DNA from: Iocasia fonsfrigidae
GTDB taxonomy: Bacteria; Bacillota; Halanaerobiia; Halanaerobiales; DTU029
Length of the DNA stretch: 64,000 bases
Direction of reading: 5' to 3'
Assembly (NCBI RefSeq): GCF_017751145.1
Contig: NZ_CP046640.1
Span: 124,001-188,000, forward strand
Part shown: positions 37,028 to 45,819 of the stretch, in pieces
Layout of the letters: the number at the start of each line of letters is the position of its first letter
Numbering within the stretch: position 1 is the stretch's first letter
Translations under genes and position numbers: made by a program
Notes under the pieces: generated by a model
What the model was told of the DNA's origin: nothing
Databases searched by the model: none
Seen by the model: only the letters and a program-made list of their open reading frames with translations

Positions 37028-37444
37028 TTATTTAAAGGATTCCCCTCTGCTTGAGATAGTTAGTTTACCGTGTTTAACACCCTTCAAACCGATAAGGGAT
37101 TCAGCTGCCTGCTGGACTTTAAGTGGCTCTCCTTCAATGATCATGACTTCCAAGCAAAAATCGTGGCTTAGATGGAGATGAAGGTTTGATTTAAAGATGT
37201 GGTGGTAGTTGTGCTGGATATCCAGCATTTTTTTGTTTAAGCCCCGTTGGTGGTGGTTGTATAGTAGTGTCAGGGTTCCAATTACTTTTCCTTCACTGTG
37301 CAGCCACTCTTCTTCAACTATTTTGTTTCTGATGAGGTCACGAATGGCCTCTGATCTATTGCTATATGTCCCTTCAATTAGTTTATCAAATTTCTTTAAA
37401 AGTTTTTCTTCGATGGAAACACCGGTGCGGATCACTTTAGACAT
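37028..37444 (-). CDS. nikR: NikR-family nickel-responsive regulator
   Basis: A 138-residue protein with an N-terminal ribbon-helix-helix domain (SKVIRTGVSIEEKLLKKFDK, then NRSEAIRDLIR) and a C-terminal ACT-like metal-binding domain. The metal-site region has the expected His and Cys pattern (HHIFKSNLHLHLSHDFCLEV) seen in Ni-bound NikR. It usually represses nickel uptake when nickel is ample. Start ATG 37444 has GGGAG eight bases upstream; the ORF could begin at GTG 37453. It is convergent with aspA and divergent from the glycyl radical operon. No nickel transporter or nickel enzyme is seen in the window, so its target lies elsewhere or it senses another metal. Confidence 0.88.
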   Translation of the reverse strand: MSKVIRTGVSIEEKLLKKFDKLIEGTYSNRSEAIRDLIRNKIVEEEWLHSEGKVIGTLTLLYNHHQRGLNKKMLDIQHNYHHIFKSNLHLHLSHDFCLEVMIIEGEPLKVQQAAESLIGLKGVKHGKLTISSRGESFK

Positions 37445-37554
37445 TATAATCACTCCCTAGATAGAACAGCTTATATTAATTATTCTATAAGGGAGGGGTT
37501 TATTCCTGCTTTAGTGAATTATCAAAAAATTGTTAAAGTAAATAAAATTTAAAG

Positions 37555-37605
37555 TTGACAAACAGAGAAAGACATGATATTATATAATTAATGTAACCGG
37601 TTACA
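37555..37605 (+). promoter_or_regulatory. Promoter with LacI-type operator for the glycyl radical enzyme operon
   Basis: TTGACA (37555-37560), 17 bases, TATTAT (37578-37583), predicted start near 37590, then the perfect palindrome TGTAACCGGTTACA (37592-37605). The CG-centred palindrome is the LacI/GalR type. The operon's own LacI regulator is encoded at 41098. Repressor bound here would block the start of transcription. Confidence 0.75.
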
Positions 37606-37678
37606 GTTGTTTTGCCAGGGATTATTGAATTTTAATATTAAAAAATGTTATATTGTTACATTTTAGGAGGTGATGTTG

Positions 37679-40090
37679 TTGAGTGAGAGAACCAAGAAAC
37701 TAAGGGATGAATTAATGAACACTATACCAGCAATTTGTTCAGAAAGAGCTAAAATATTTACTGAATCTATGAAAGAAAGTGTTGGCCAGCCTATTGTTAA
37801 AAGAAGGGCTGAGGCTTTTAGTAAGGTGTTAAAAGAGATGAGACTTTATGTAAGGAGAGATGAATTAATTGTTGGTAATCAGGCAAGCAAACCTCGTTCG
37901 GCGCCTGTTTTTCCTGAATATTCTGTAGAGTGGATCAAGGATGAGTTAAATGGTAATCCATATCATTTTAGTGAAAGGCCATCAGATAAATTTGAGTGTG
38001 ATAAAAAAACTAGCAATGAATTAATGGAGATAATTGATTACTGGCAGGGCAAAACCTTATTTAAAAATTTAAAGGAACTACTACCAGAAGAGGCGAATAA
38101 GGCCTGGGAGATGGGTGCAATTGATGAAACCTGGGTATCAGCAGGGGGGTTAGGCAACATATTGCCTGACTATAGTGTTATACTTAATAATGGTTTAAGC
38201 TCATTTATCAGGCAAGCTGAAGAGGTTATTGCTAGTTTGGATCTTAAACAACCAGCTCAAATAAAGAAATATTGGTTTTTAAAGGCGGTAATCACTACTA
38301 ATAAGGCTGTGATTGATTTTGCCCATCGTTTTGCAAATAAACTTAGACAAATGGCAGTGGATACCAACAATAAACAGCATAAAAAAGAGCTAGAAATTAT
38401 GGCCAGTAATTGTCTGCGAGTTCCAGAAAAGCCTGCTACATCATTCTGGGAAGCCCTCCAATCTGTCTGTTTTGTCCATTTGGCTATTCAAATTGAGACA
38501 AATGGTCATGCAATTTCATTAGGTAGGTTTGACCAATATTTATGGCCTTTTTATAAAAAGGATCTTGAAAATGGAGTTATTAATAAAGATGAAGCACTTG
38601 AACTTGTAGAAAACTTCTTTATAAAGACAAATGAGGTAAATAAATTACGTTCCTGGCCTGATACAGAATATTTTCCTGGTTACCATATGGCAGAAAATCT
38701 TGCTATAGGGGGTCAAAATGCAAAAGGTGAGGATGCTGTCAATGAACTAACTTATATCATCCTAGCTGCAACAGAGAATTTAAAGTTGCCTAAACCATCT
38801 GTTTCCTTAAAGTGGTTTGAAGGAACGTCGAAAGATTTTATGGAAAGAGCCCTAGAAGTTGTACAAAATCATTCTGGTGGACAGCCTGCTTTTTATAATG
38901 ATTTAGGAGTTATAAGGATGCTAAAAAATATGGGTGTAAAAAATGAGGATTGTTACAACTGGGCACCTGTAGGTTGTATCGAAGCATCAATACCAGGGAA
39001 ATGGGATTTTGCAGCAAAAGGCTCCTGGTTAAATACTGCTAAAATACTTGAAATAACTTTAAATAATGGGAAAGACCCTAAAACAGGTATCACTCTTTTG
39101 CCAGGAGATGGTGACCTAACTACCTTTAATAATATACAGGAGGTTATGAAGGCATTTAAAAAACAATTGCGCTATTATATGAATTTACAGGTTATAACAG
39201 AGCATATAAATGATGAGTTACATATGCTACATGATGTTAATGCCTTTAGATCTTCGCTTATACAGGATTGTATTAAAAGGAGTAAATCACTTATTGAAGG
39301 GGGTTCAATTTATTCTGCTGATGGTGGGCCAACTGTGGGGGCAATGACAGCAGGGGATTCCTTAGCTGCTATAGAAACAGTAATTTTTAATAAAGCTTGG
39401 TTAACAGGTAGCCAGTTACAGCATGCCCTGGAGACTAATTTTACTGATGATACTACGGATCCTACTGGTGAAGAAATAAGACAAATGCTGCTAAATAAAA
39501 CACCTAAATTCGGAAATGATGATGATAAAGCAGATAGATGGACTGTTTTAATCAATGATTTTATGGGTTCTACTTATCATCATGAATTTAAGAATTCTCG
39601 TTATGGCAAAGGACCAATTCCAGGGACATATGCCTTAAGTCAAAGTTCGGTAACAGGTAATGTAGCTTTTGGTAATGCTGTTGGGGCTACACCAGATGGA
39701 CGGCAAGCTCAAAAACCTCTAAATAATGGGGTATCACCTGCAACAGGGGCAGAGAGAAATGGATTAGTTGCAACTATTAATTCTGTAAGTAAGTTGCCGA
39801 GTATCTGGTTCCAAAAGGGGGCAATCTTTAATGTAAGACTGAGCCCAAACATTTTAAAAAGCAAAGTGGGTAAAGAGAGAGTAACTGGAATAATAGAGAC
39901 ACTTTTCAATAACAATCAGTATCATATACAGTTTAATGTAATAGGAAATGAAACCCTTAAAGATGCGCAAGAGAAACCAGAAGATTATCGTAATTTGATG
40001 GTCAGGGTTGCGGGGTATAGCGCATTTTTTACACCTCTTAATAAAGAATTACAGGATGATATTATTAAGCGTATGGAATTTAGTAACTAA
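37679..40090 (+). CDS. Glycyl radical enzyme of the dehydratase (GCxE) type, substrate unknown
   Basis: An 803-residue glycyl radical enzyme. The thiyl cysteine and acid lie in APVGCIEASIPGK; counted from the chosen start they are C433 and E435, positions that match the glycerol dehydratase and choline TMA-lyase group. The radical glycine is G779 in RVAGYSAFF, 24 residues from the C-terminus, as in that group. Pyruvate formate-lyase uses CC in place of GC-x-E, so formate-lyase activity is unlikely and C-O or C-N bond cleavage (dehydration or elimination) is likely. The start is uncertain: AGGAGG ends at 37670 and TTG 37679 has best spacing. It heads an operon with its own activase, a LacI regulator, a sugar importer, a kinase and an aldolase. 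Substrate: a polyol or sugar derivative is inferred. Confidence 0.9.
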   Translation: MSERTKKLRDELMNTIPAICSERAKIFTESMKESVGQPIVKRRAEAFSKVLKEMRLYVRRDELIVGNQASKPRSAPVFPEYSVEWIKDELNGNPYHFSERPSDKFECDKKTSNELMEIIDYWQGKTLFKNLKELLPEEANKAWEMGAIDETWVSAGGLGNILPDYSVILNNGLSSFIRQAEEVIASLDLKQPAQIKKYWFLKAVITTNKAVIDFAHRFANKLRQMAVDTNNKQHKKELEIMASNCLRVPEKPATSFWEALQSVCFVHLAIQIETNGHAISLGRFDQYLWPFYKKDLENGVINKDEALELVENFFIKTNEVNKLRSWPDTEYFPGYHMAENLAIGGQNAKGEDAVNELTYIILAATENLKLPKPSVSLKWFEGTSKDFMERALEVVQNHSGGQPAFYNDLGVIRMLKNMGVKNEDCYNWAPVGCIEASIPGKWDFAAKGSWLNTAKILEITLNNGKDPKTGITLLPGDGDLTTFNNIQEVMKAFKKQLRYYMNLQVITEHINDELHMLHDVNAFRSSLIQDCIKRSKSLIEGGSIYSADGGPTVGAMTAGDSLAAIETVIFNKAWLTGSQLQHALETNFTDDTTDPTGEEIRQMLLNKTPKFGNDDDKADRWTVLINDFMGSTYHHEFKNSRYGKGPIPGTYALSQSSVTGNVAFGNAVGATPDGRQAQKPLNNGVSPATGAERNGLVATINSVSKLPSIWFQKGAIFNVRLSPNILKSKVGKERVTGIIETLFNNNQYHIQFNVIGNETLKDAQEKPEDYRNLMVRVAGYSAFFTPLNKELQDDIIKRMEFSN

Positions 40091-40098
40091 ATAATTAT

Positions 40099-40128
40099 CT
40101 TAAGGGCTCTATTAATACAGCCCTTAAG
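40099..40128 (+). promoter_or_regulatory. Intercistronic hairpin between glycyl radical enzyme and activase
   Basis: CTTAAGGGCT and AGCCCTTAAG form a perfect 10-bp stem with a 10-base loop. No T-tract follows, so it is more likely an mRNA stabilising or processing hairpin or a weak terminator. It would keep activase levels below those of the abundant enzyme. Confidence 0.5.
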
Positions 40129-40152
40129 AATACTTTCAGGAGAGGAATAGAA

Positions 40153-41082
40153 ATGGTCGATTCAGGAACTAAAGGGATAATTTTTGACCTTAAACGCTTT
40201 GCTACAGCAGATGGGCCCGGTATTCGTGGGTTAATTTTTTTAAAAGGTTGTCCCTTAAGATGTAAGTGGTGTGCTAATCCAGAGTCTCAATTAAAAAAAA
40301 CCCAGCTTATATATTATCAGAATAAATGCAGTGGCTGTGGCAGATGTATAGAAATTTGCCCTCAGGATGCTATTAAACAAGATGAAAGCTTTGGTCTGGT
40401 AGTAGATAGTGCCAGATGTAATCAATGTGGTAAATGTGTTGAACGTTGCTATTATGAAGCCAGGGAATTAGTTGGTAAAGAGCTTACTGTTGGACAATTA
40501 ATGAATACTATTAGACGGGATAAGAGTTTTTATGATAACTCTAGGGGTGGAATTACTTTAACTGGTGGAGAACCACTATTACAGCCAGAATTTACACGGG
40601 ACTTGTTAAAACTCTGTAGTAAGGAAGGGATTAATACTGCTATAGAAACCAGTGGATATGGAAAATGGGAATGTATAGAGGAAATAATTCCGTATTTAGA
40701 TCTGATTTTTTATGATATTAAACACATTGACCCTGATTTGCACCAGAAATATACGGGGATATCTAATGATTTAATATTAGCAAACCTTAAACAGCTAGAT
40801 ACCATCTTAAAAGAAAAAAAAATAATTGTAAGAGTACCATTTATTCCCGGTTGTAATAGTGGTGATGTAATACAGAAAAGGATTATGGCTTGGGTTGCAG
40901 ATTTAGCAAGTGTAAAAAGAATTGAGATTATGCCTTATCACCGGTTAGGAACAAATAAATACTGCGGACTGGGTAGGAGCTACGAATTAGAGGGCTTGGA
41001 GGCTGTCAACAAAGTAGAATTAGCTTATTTGCTTGATTTTGGGAAAGAATATGGAGTTAAGATTCAGATTGATGCTAGTTAG
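40153..41082 (+). CDS. Glycyl radical enzyme activating enzyme (radical SAM)
   Basis: A 309-residue radical SAM activase. The SAM cluster motif CPLRCKWCANPE lies near 35-46 and is CxxxCxxC type. Two extra ferredoxin-like clusters follow (CSGCGRCIEICP near 60; CNQCGKCVERC near 90), as in activases of dehydratase-type glycyl radical enzymes. The GGEPL loop is present (TGGEPLLQ), along with DIKHIDP. It abstracts hydrogen from the partner enzyme's glycine to make the stable radical. The gene follows the enzyme gene by 62 bases with a hairpin between. Confidence 0.93.
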   Translation: MVDSGTKGIIFDLKRFATADGPGIRGLIFLKGCPLRCKWCANPESQLKKTQLIYYQNKCSGCGRCIEICPQDAIKQDESFGLVVDSARCNQCGKCVERCYYEARELVGKELTVGQLMNTIRRDKSFYDNSRGGITLTGGEPLLQPEFTRDLLKLCSKEGINTAIETSGYGKWECIEEIIPYLDLIFYDIKHIDPDLHQKYTGISNDLILANLKQLDTILKEKKIIVRVPFIPGCNSGDVIQKRIMAWVADLASVKRIEIMPYHRLGTNKYCGLGRSYELEGLEAVNKVELAYLLDFGKEYGVKIQIDAS

Positions 41083-41097
41083 GGGTGAACAAAGTCT

Positions 41098-42096
41098 ATG
41101 GGTATGACAATTAGGGATATTGCAGAGATGTGTGATGTTTCAACGGCTACTGTGTCAAGGGTGTTAAACTCACCTGATCAAGTTGCTGAAAAAACAAGGG
41201 AAAAGGTGTTGCAGGTTATTAAAGAAGAGAATTATATTCCTAATCAAATTGCTAAAAATTTAAATTCTAATATCACTAATAATATTGCCTTATTCATCTT
41301 TGATATTATGAACCCTTTTTTTACTAAATTAATAAAAGAGGCCAATAGAATAGCATTTGATTGGAATTATTCGCTCATTATCTGTGATACGGAAAATGAG
41401 AAAGAGAGGGAATTAAAATATTTAAATTATATCAATAAAAGCAAGTTTGCAGGTTTAATTTTGACGGAGGGTATTTCTGGTGAGATTTTGGAAAAGCTTG
41501 ATCCTTCATACCCAGTTGTTTGTATTGACCGTTATATTAACAGCAATAGCAATAGGAATTATCCTATTATTACCTCTGAGAATAGGGAGGGGGCAAGAAA
41601 GGCTGTTGAATATCTAGTTACTTTAAATCATAAAAAAATAGCACATGTTTCAGGAACACCAGGTGTTAAGACTGCAGATGAGCGAAAACAGGGATATTTG
41701 GACATTGTCGAAAAATATGAACTTCCAGTTGATGAAAGGTATATCTATACAGGAGATTTCAGAACTGAGAGTGGTATTAAGGCTTTAGAATATTTTCTGT
41801 CTTTAGAGGAAATGCCAACAGCTATTTTTTGTGCCAATGATTTAATGGCCAAGGGTTTGCTTGGCAGGTCAATGTCGTTAAATATAAATGTCCCGGGAGA
41901 TTTATCAATAATTGGGTTTGATGGGATTTTAAATAATTCTTATTATAAATTAACTACAGTTAAGCAGTCTATTGCCCAAATGGCATCGGTAGCAATGAAG
42001 GAGCTGATTAACTTAATTGAAAAAAAGACTGTATCCCCAAAAGAAAGGAAGATACCAGGGAAATTAATTGTTGGGGATACCTGTCAAAAACTTTAA
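41098..42096 (+). CDS. LacI-family transcriptional regulator
   Basis: A 332-residue regulator. The N-terminal helix-turn-helix and hinge are typical: TIRDIAEMCDVSTATVSRVL, then YIPNQIAKNLNSN. The periplasmic-binding-like effector domain follows from about 60 (NNIALFIFDIMNPFFTKLI, CIDRYI, EYLVTLNHKKIAHVSG, IFCANDLMAKGLLG, SIIGFDG). It probably represses this operon by binding the palindrome at 37592-37605, with the imported substrate or a phosphorylated product as inducer. It lies inside the operon, 15 bases after the activase gene. The ATG at 41098 follows AGGGGTG; a second in-frame ATG lies two codons later. Confidence 0.9.
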   Translation: MGMTIRDIAEMCDVSTATVSRVLNSPDQVAEKTREKVLQVIKEENYIPNQIAKNLNSNITNNIALFIFDIMNPFFTKLIKEANRIAFDWNYSLIICDTENEKERELKYLNYINKSKFAGLILTEGISGEILEKLDPSYPVVCIDRYINSNSNRNYPIITSENREGARKAVEYLVTLNHKKIAHVSGTPGVKTADERKQGYLDIVEKYELPVDERYIYTGDFRTESGIKALEYFLSLEEMPTAIFCANDLMAKGLLGRSMSLNINVPGDLSIIGFDGILNNSYYKLTTVKQSIAQMASVAMKELINLIEKKTVSPKERKIPGKLIVGDTCQKL

Positions 42097-42101
42097 GTAT
42101 G

Positions 42102-42214
42102 TGTTCGAAAAGGTATAAATAGGGGATTATATATCCCTAAGCGAAGTTAAGGTGTTACCGTTGAGTGAAGGGATATATAATCCCCGGCGGGTATATACTG
42201 ATACTTTTCGAACA
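42102..42214 (+). repeat. 113-bp hairpin element between the lacI gene and the importer genes
   Basis: Terminal arms TGTTCGAAAAG and CTTTTCGAACA enclose internal arms GGGGATTATATATCCC and GGGATATATAATCCCC, with unequal linkers. It is bounded by the lacI stop and the ribosome-binding site of the ABC ATPase gene. Possible readings are a MITE-like or REP-like insertion or an mRNA structural element that sets relative expression. No clean target-site duplication is visible. Confidence 0.6.
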
Positions 42215-42247
42215 GAATCTTTTAAATTGAAAGGAGGGAGGATTAAG

Positions 42248-43738
42248 ATGAGTAAACTTCTTGAAATGAAAAATATAAGCAAGACTTTTCCTGGGGTAAA
42301 AGCCCTTGATAATGTACAATTTGATCTTCAAAAAGGGGAAGTACATGTTTTATTAGGAGAAAATGGTGCTGGTAAATCAACCTTGATTAAAATACTTTCT
42401 GGTGCCCATACAAAAGATAATGGGGAAATTTTTATTGAGGGTAAAGAGGCTACCATAGAAAAACCAGCAGATGCTTTTGCATATGGGGTAAGTATTATTT
42501 ATCAGGAGTTTAATTTGAATCCCTATATGTCGATTTATGAAAATTTGTTTCTAGGTAGGGAATACACAAGTAAATATAGGTTTATTAATAAGCAGAAAGC
42601 AATCAAAAAGACTAAAGAGATAAGTAAGGTAGTAGGCTTAAATGCTAAACCAACTACCCTGGTTGAGGAACTAACTGTTGCTGAAAAACAATTGGTAGAG
42701 ATTGCTAAGGCGCTTATCTTTGAGGCCAAGATGATAGTCTTTGATGAACCAACAGCTACCCTGACTGAGACCGAAATTGAGCTCTTATTCAAGATAATAA
42801 GGGATTTAAAGGCAAATGGGATGGGAATAGTTTATATATCTCATCGAATGAATGAACTAAAAGAGATTGGGGATAGGTGTACTATTTTAAGGGATGGTCA
42901 ATATGTAGATACTGTGGAGCTGGATCAGGTAAGTAAAAACGAGTTAGTTAGTAAAATGGTTGGTCGCAAAATAGATGAGAATAATAAGAAAAAAGATAGT
43001 CATAGTTGTGATGAAGTAGTTCTTAGAGTTGTAAATCTGTGTTATAAAGATAAGGTTAATAATGCTTCTTTTGAGCTAAGAAAGGGGGAAATATTAGGTA
43101 TTGCTGGTTTAGTTGGGGCTGGTAGAACTGAACTGGCTAAGACGATTATAGGGGAATTTGCTAAAGAAAAAGGAGAAACTATTGTAAAGGATAGGGTAGT
43201 AGAACTAAGTTCACCTAGTGTAGCGATAAAAAATGATATAGTTTATCTAAGTGAGGACAGAAAAGATGAAGGATTATTTCTTGAACATAGTGTCAAAAGA
43301 AATATTACAATTTCTTCTTTGGATAAGATAAGGGCCAAATTTTGCTTGCATAATAGCAAAGAGAAAAACATCTGTCAAAGTTTAATAGAAAAAATGAACA
43401 TTAAAACCCCTTCACAGGAGACTAAAGTTGTTACTTTAAGTGGGGGTAATCAACAAAAGATTGTTATTGCTAAGGGGCTTTGCCAGCAGTCAAGTATATA
43501 TATATTTGATGAGCCTACCAGAGGTATTGATGTAGGGGCTAAGGAAGAAATATACAATATCATGACCAAGTTAGTTAAAGATGGAGCTTCAATTATTATG
43601 ATTTCTTCTGATATGCCAGAGATAATGAAAATGTCTGACCGTATCATGGTCATGTATCATGGTCAGATAGCTAATATCTTTGATAACACTAGTGATTTAA
43701 GTCAAGAACAGATTTTATCTTCTGCGATAGGGGGCTAG
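42248..43738 (+). CDS. Sugar ABC transporter ATPase (RbsA-like, two NBDs)
   Basis: A 496-residue protein with two nucleotide-binding domains. The first has Walker A GENGAGKSTLIK, Q-loop YQEF, signature LTVAEKQLVEIAKAL and Walker B MIVFDEPTATL. The second has a degenerate Walker A GLVGAGRTELAK, signature LSGGNQQKIVIAKGL and IFDEPTRGIDVGAKEE, the usual asymmetry of ribose-type importers. I use ATG 42248, preceded by AAAGGAGGG; the in-frame extension to 42152 lies in the hairpin element. It sits in the operon lacI-ABC-permease-binding protein and should energise uptake of the sugar or polyol that feeds the kinase and aldolase. Confidence 0.93.
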   Translation: MSKLLEMKNISKTFPGVKALDNVQFDLQKGEVHVLLGENGAGKSTLIKILSGAHTKDNGEIFIEGKEATIEKPADAFAYGVSIIYQEFNLNPYMSIYENLFLGREYTSKYRFINKQKAIKKTKEISKVVGLNAKPTTLVEELTVAEKQLVEIAKALIFEAKMIVFDEPTATLTETEIELLFKIIRDLKANGMGIVYISHRMNELKEIGDRCTILRDGQYVDTVELDQVSKNELVSKMVGRKIDENNKKKDSHSCDEVVLRVVNLCYKDKVNNASFELRKGEILGIAGLVGAGRTELAKTIIGEFAKEKGETIVKDRVVELSSPSVAIKNDIVYLSEDRKDEGLFLEHSVKRNITISSLDKIRAKFCLHNSKEKNICQSLIEKMNIKTPSQETKVVTLSGGNQQKIVIAKGLCQQSSIYIFDEPTRGIDVGAKEEIYNIMTKLVKDGASIIMISSDMPEIMKMSDRIMVMYHGQIANIFDNTSDLSQEQILSSAIGG

Positions 43739-43742
43739 TTTA

Positions 43743-44681
43743 ATGTTAAAAGGAATAAATGCTAGAGAATTTTTAAAGAAATTTGGCATCTATCTGGGGT
43801 TTTTAATTATATTTCTATTATTTTCTGTTTTAAGTCCTTACTTTTTTGCCCAAAGGAATATCCTTAATATTATAGTTCAATCTGCAATAATAGCCATCAT
43901 TGCTATTGGAGAAACTATAGTTATTTTGACAGGTGGAATTGATTTAAGTGTAGGTTCTATTGTAGCTTTTGTAAGTATAATAACAGGAATGACATTAGTA
44001 GCTGGTTGGCCAATACCCTTAGCTATAATCTTTAGTATTATGGTAGGGGTGATGATTGGTTTAATAAATGGGACTATTATTTCGTTTGGTAAAGTGCCTG
44101 CTTTCATTATGACCCTGGGTATGATGAGCATTGCTAAGGGAGCTTCCTTAGCTGCTAATGATGGAAGGCCTGTATCTGGGTTACCAATTTCTTTTCAAAA
44201 TATTGCCACAACAAGAATTCTGGGTATACCGATTTTTGTAATCTATTGTATTATTGCCTTTACTATTATGTATATTGTATTAAACAAAATTAAACTAGGG
44301 CGCTATATTTACGCTATCGGTGGGAATAAGAGTGCTGCCCGTTTATCAGGAATTAAGGTAAAAAAGATAAATACTATTGCTTATGTTTTTAGTGGACTTT
44401 TTGCGGGAATTGGTGGTGTTTTACTAACAGCTAGGCTTAATTATGCGACACCGCTATCTGGGGAAGGGTATGAACTTGATGTGATTGCTGCTGCAGTTAT
44501 TGGGGGAACAGCCCTTTCTGGTGGTTCAGGAAATATTCTAGGTACACTTGTTGGGGCGCTGATGTTAGGAACTTTAAGGAATGGTTTAACACTTTTAGAT
44601 GTATCAAGTTTTTATCAGAAAATTATTATTGGGACTGTTATTATAGCGGCAGTTTTTGTAGACAAAGCAAAGGATAGATAG
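43743..44681 (+). CDS. Sugar ABC transporter permease (RbsC-like)
   Basis: A 312-residue membrane protein with about eight to ten hydrophobic segments. It carries the permease features TGGIDLSVGSIVA, the EAA-type loop GGNKSAARLSGIKVKKI and later GTALSGGSGNILGTLVGALM. This is typical of ribose/xylose/galactose-type permeases. It starts four bases after the ATPase stop, so it is coupled. It functions as a homodimer with the RbsA-like ATPase and a binding protein. Substrate specificity cannot be read from sequence. Confidence 0.92.
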   Translation: MLKGINAREFLKKFGIYLGFLIIFLLFSVLSPYFFAQRNILNIIVQSAIIAIIAIGETIVILTGGIDLSVGSIVAFVSIITGMTLVAGWPIPLAIIFSIMVGVMIGLINGTIISFGKVPAFIMTLGMMSIAKGASLAANDGRPVSGLPISFQNIATTRILGIPIFVIYCIIAFTIMYIVLNKIKLGRYIYAIGGNKSAARLSGIKVKKINTIAYVFSGLFAGIGGVLLTARLNYATPLSGEGYELDVIAAAVIGGTALSGGSGNILGTLVGALMLGTLRNGLTLLDVSSFYQKIIIGTVIIAAVFVDKAKDR

Positions 44682-44786
44682 AAGTTTTTTGAGGAATATT
44701 CAATAATTTTTAGGGTTAGAAAGGTGAATTTTTTGATTGAATATTGTGATCTTTCAAATGTTTCAAACACAAGGGGGATAATAAAA

Positions 44787-45743
44787 ATGAAAAAATTAAT
44801 TATTATGTTGACTCTTTTGATATTGATAGTATGTAGTTCTAGTTCATTTGTTTTGGCAAAAGATATAAGAATTGGTTTTATTCCCATGACCTTAAGCAAT
44901 GAGTATTTTATTACCATGGTTAATGCAGCAAAACAGGAAGCAGAAAAATTAGGTGTAGAATTACTGGTTCAGGCTGGCCAGAGGCATGGTAGTGCCCAGG
45001 AGCAATTGCAAATTGTAGAAAATATGATAACGCGTCAGGTTGATGCTATTTGTATTGTTGCTAGTAGTTCAGAAGGATTAATTACTGCTTTGGGCAAAGC
45101 ACAGCGTGCTGGTGTTCCAGTAATTAATCTTGATACCCGGGTTGATCCAGTAGCGGTTAAAAAGGCCGGTCTTGACCCGATACCATTCATTGGTACCAAC
45201 AATTATACTGGTGCTAAAAAAGCAGGAGCAAGGGCTTTTGAATTAGTTGGCGCTAAGGCTGAAGTAGCTATTTTAACAGGTATTTCCGGGCAACAAAATG
45301 CGAGAGATAGGCGAAATGGATTTTACGACCTTGTAGAAGGAAAATTTAAAGTAGTGGCAGAACAAACAGCAAACTGGGAAGTAGAACAGGGGTATAATGT
45401 ATCCCAGAATATACTTCAGGCAAATCCTTCATTAAAACTCATTTTTGCCAGTAATGATAATATGGCCTTAGGTGCCTATAGGGCTATCAAAGAAGCAGGA
45501 CTGGATAATAAAATTGAAGTTATTGGATTTGATGCTGTACCAGCAGCCCTTGAAAGTATTAAAAATGGAGAGATGGACTCTACAGTAGCACAGTTTCCTG
45601 CAGAAATGGGAATTAAAGGTGTACAGACAGCAGTAAAAATGATTGAGGGTAAAGATGTAGATAATACTATGTATACAAAAACCCTGTTAATTACTAAAGA
45701 GAATGTTGAAGAATTCATACAATATTTAGCTCAGTTCAAGTAA
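44787..45743 (+). CDS. Sugar ABC transporter substrate-binding protein (RbsB-like)
   Basis: A 318-residue periplasmic-binding protein with a signal peptide (MKKLIIMLTLLILIVC then SSSSFVLA, cleavage near A|KD). The mature part has IGFIPMTLSNEYFITMVNAA, VEAIC-like VDAICIVASSSEGLI, DTRVDP, EVAILTG and FASNDNMALGAYRA, as in ribose-type binding proteins. A cysteine near position 17 does not fit a lipobox well, so it may be secreted or loosely anchored. ATG 44787 has AAGGGGG nine bases upstream. It is the last transporter gene in the operon. Which sugar it binds is unknown, and a ligand screen would define the pathway. Confidence 0.92.
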   Translation: MKKLIIMLTLLILIVCSSSSFVLAKDIRIGFIPMTLSNEYFITMVNAAKQEAEKLGVELLVQAGQRHGSAQEQLQIVENMITRQVDAICIVASSSEGLITALGKAQRAGVPVINLDTRVDPVAVKKAGLDPIPFIGTNNYTGAKKAGARAFELVGAKAEVAILTGISGQQNARDRRNGFYDLVEGKFKVVAEQTANWEVEQGYNVSQNILQANPSLKLIFASNDNMALGAYRAIKEAGLDNKIEVIGFDAVPAALESIKNGEMDSTVAQFPAEMGIKGVQTAVKMIEGKDVDNTMYTKTLLITKENVEEFIQYLAQFK

Positions 45744-45819
45744 ATTAAGATATTTCACCTTTACTAACCCTATTTTAAATTTAAATATTTTAACGTCCAT
45801 TTTGAATGGAGGTCAAAAC

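Noticed and set aside
42152-42247. N-terminal extension of the sugar ABC ATPase
   Set aside because: It runs through the hairpin element, and the family start with a strong ribosome-binding site is at 42248.
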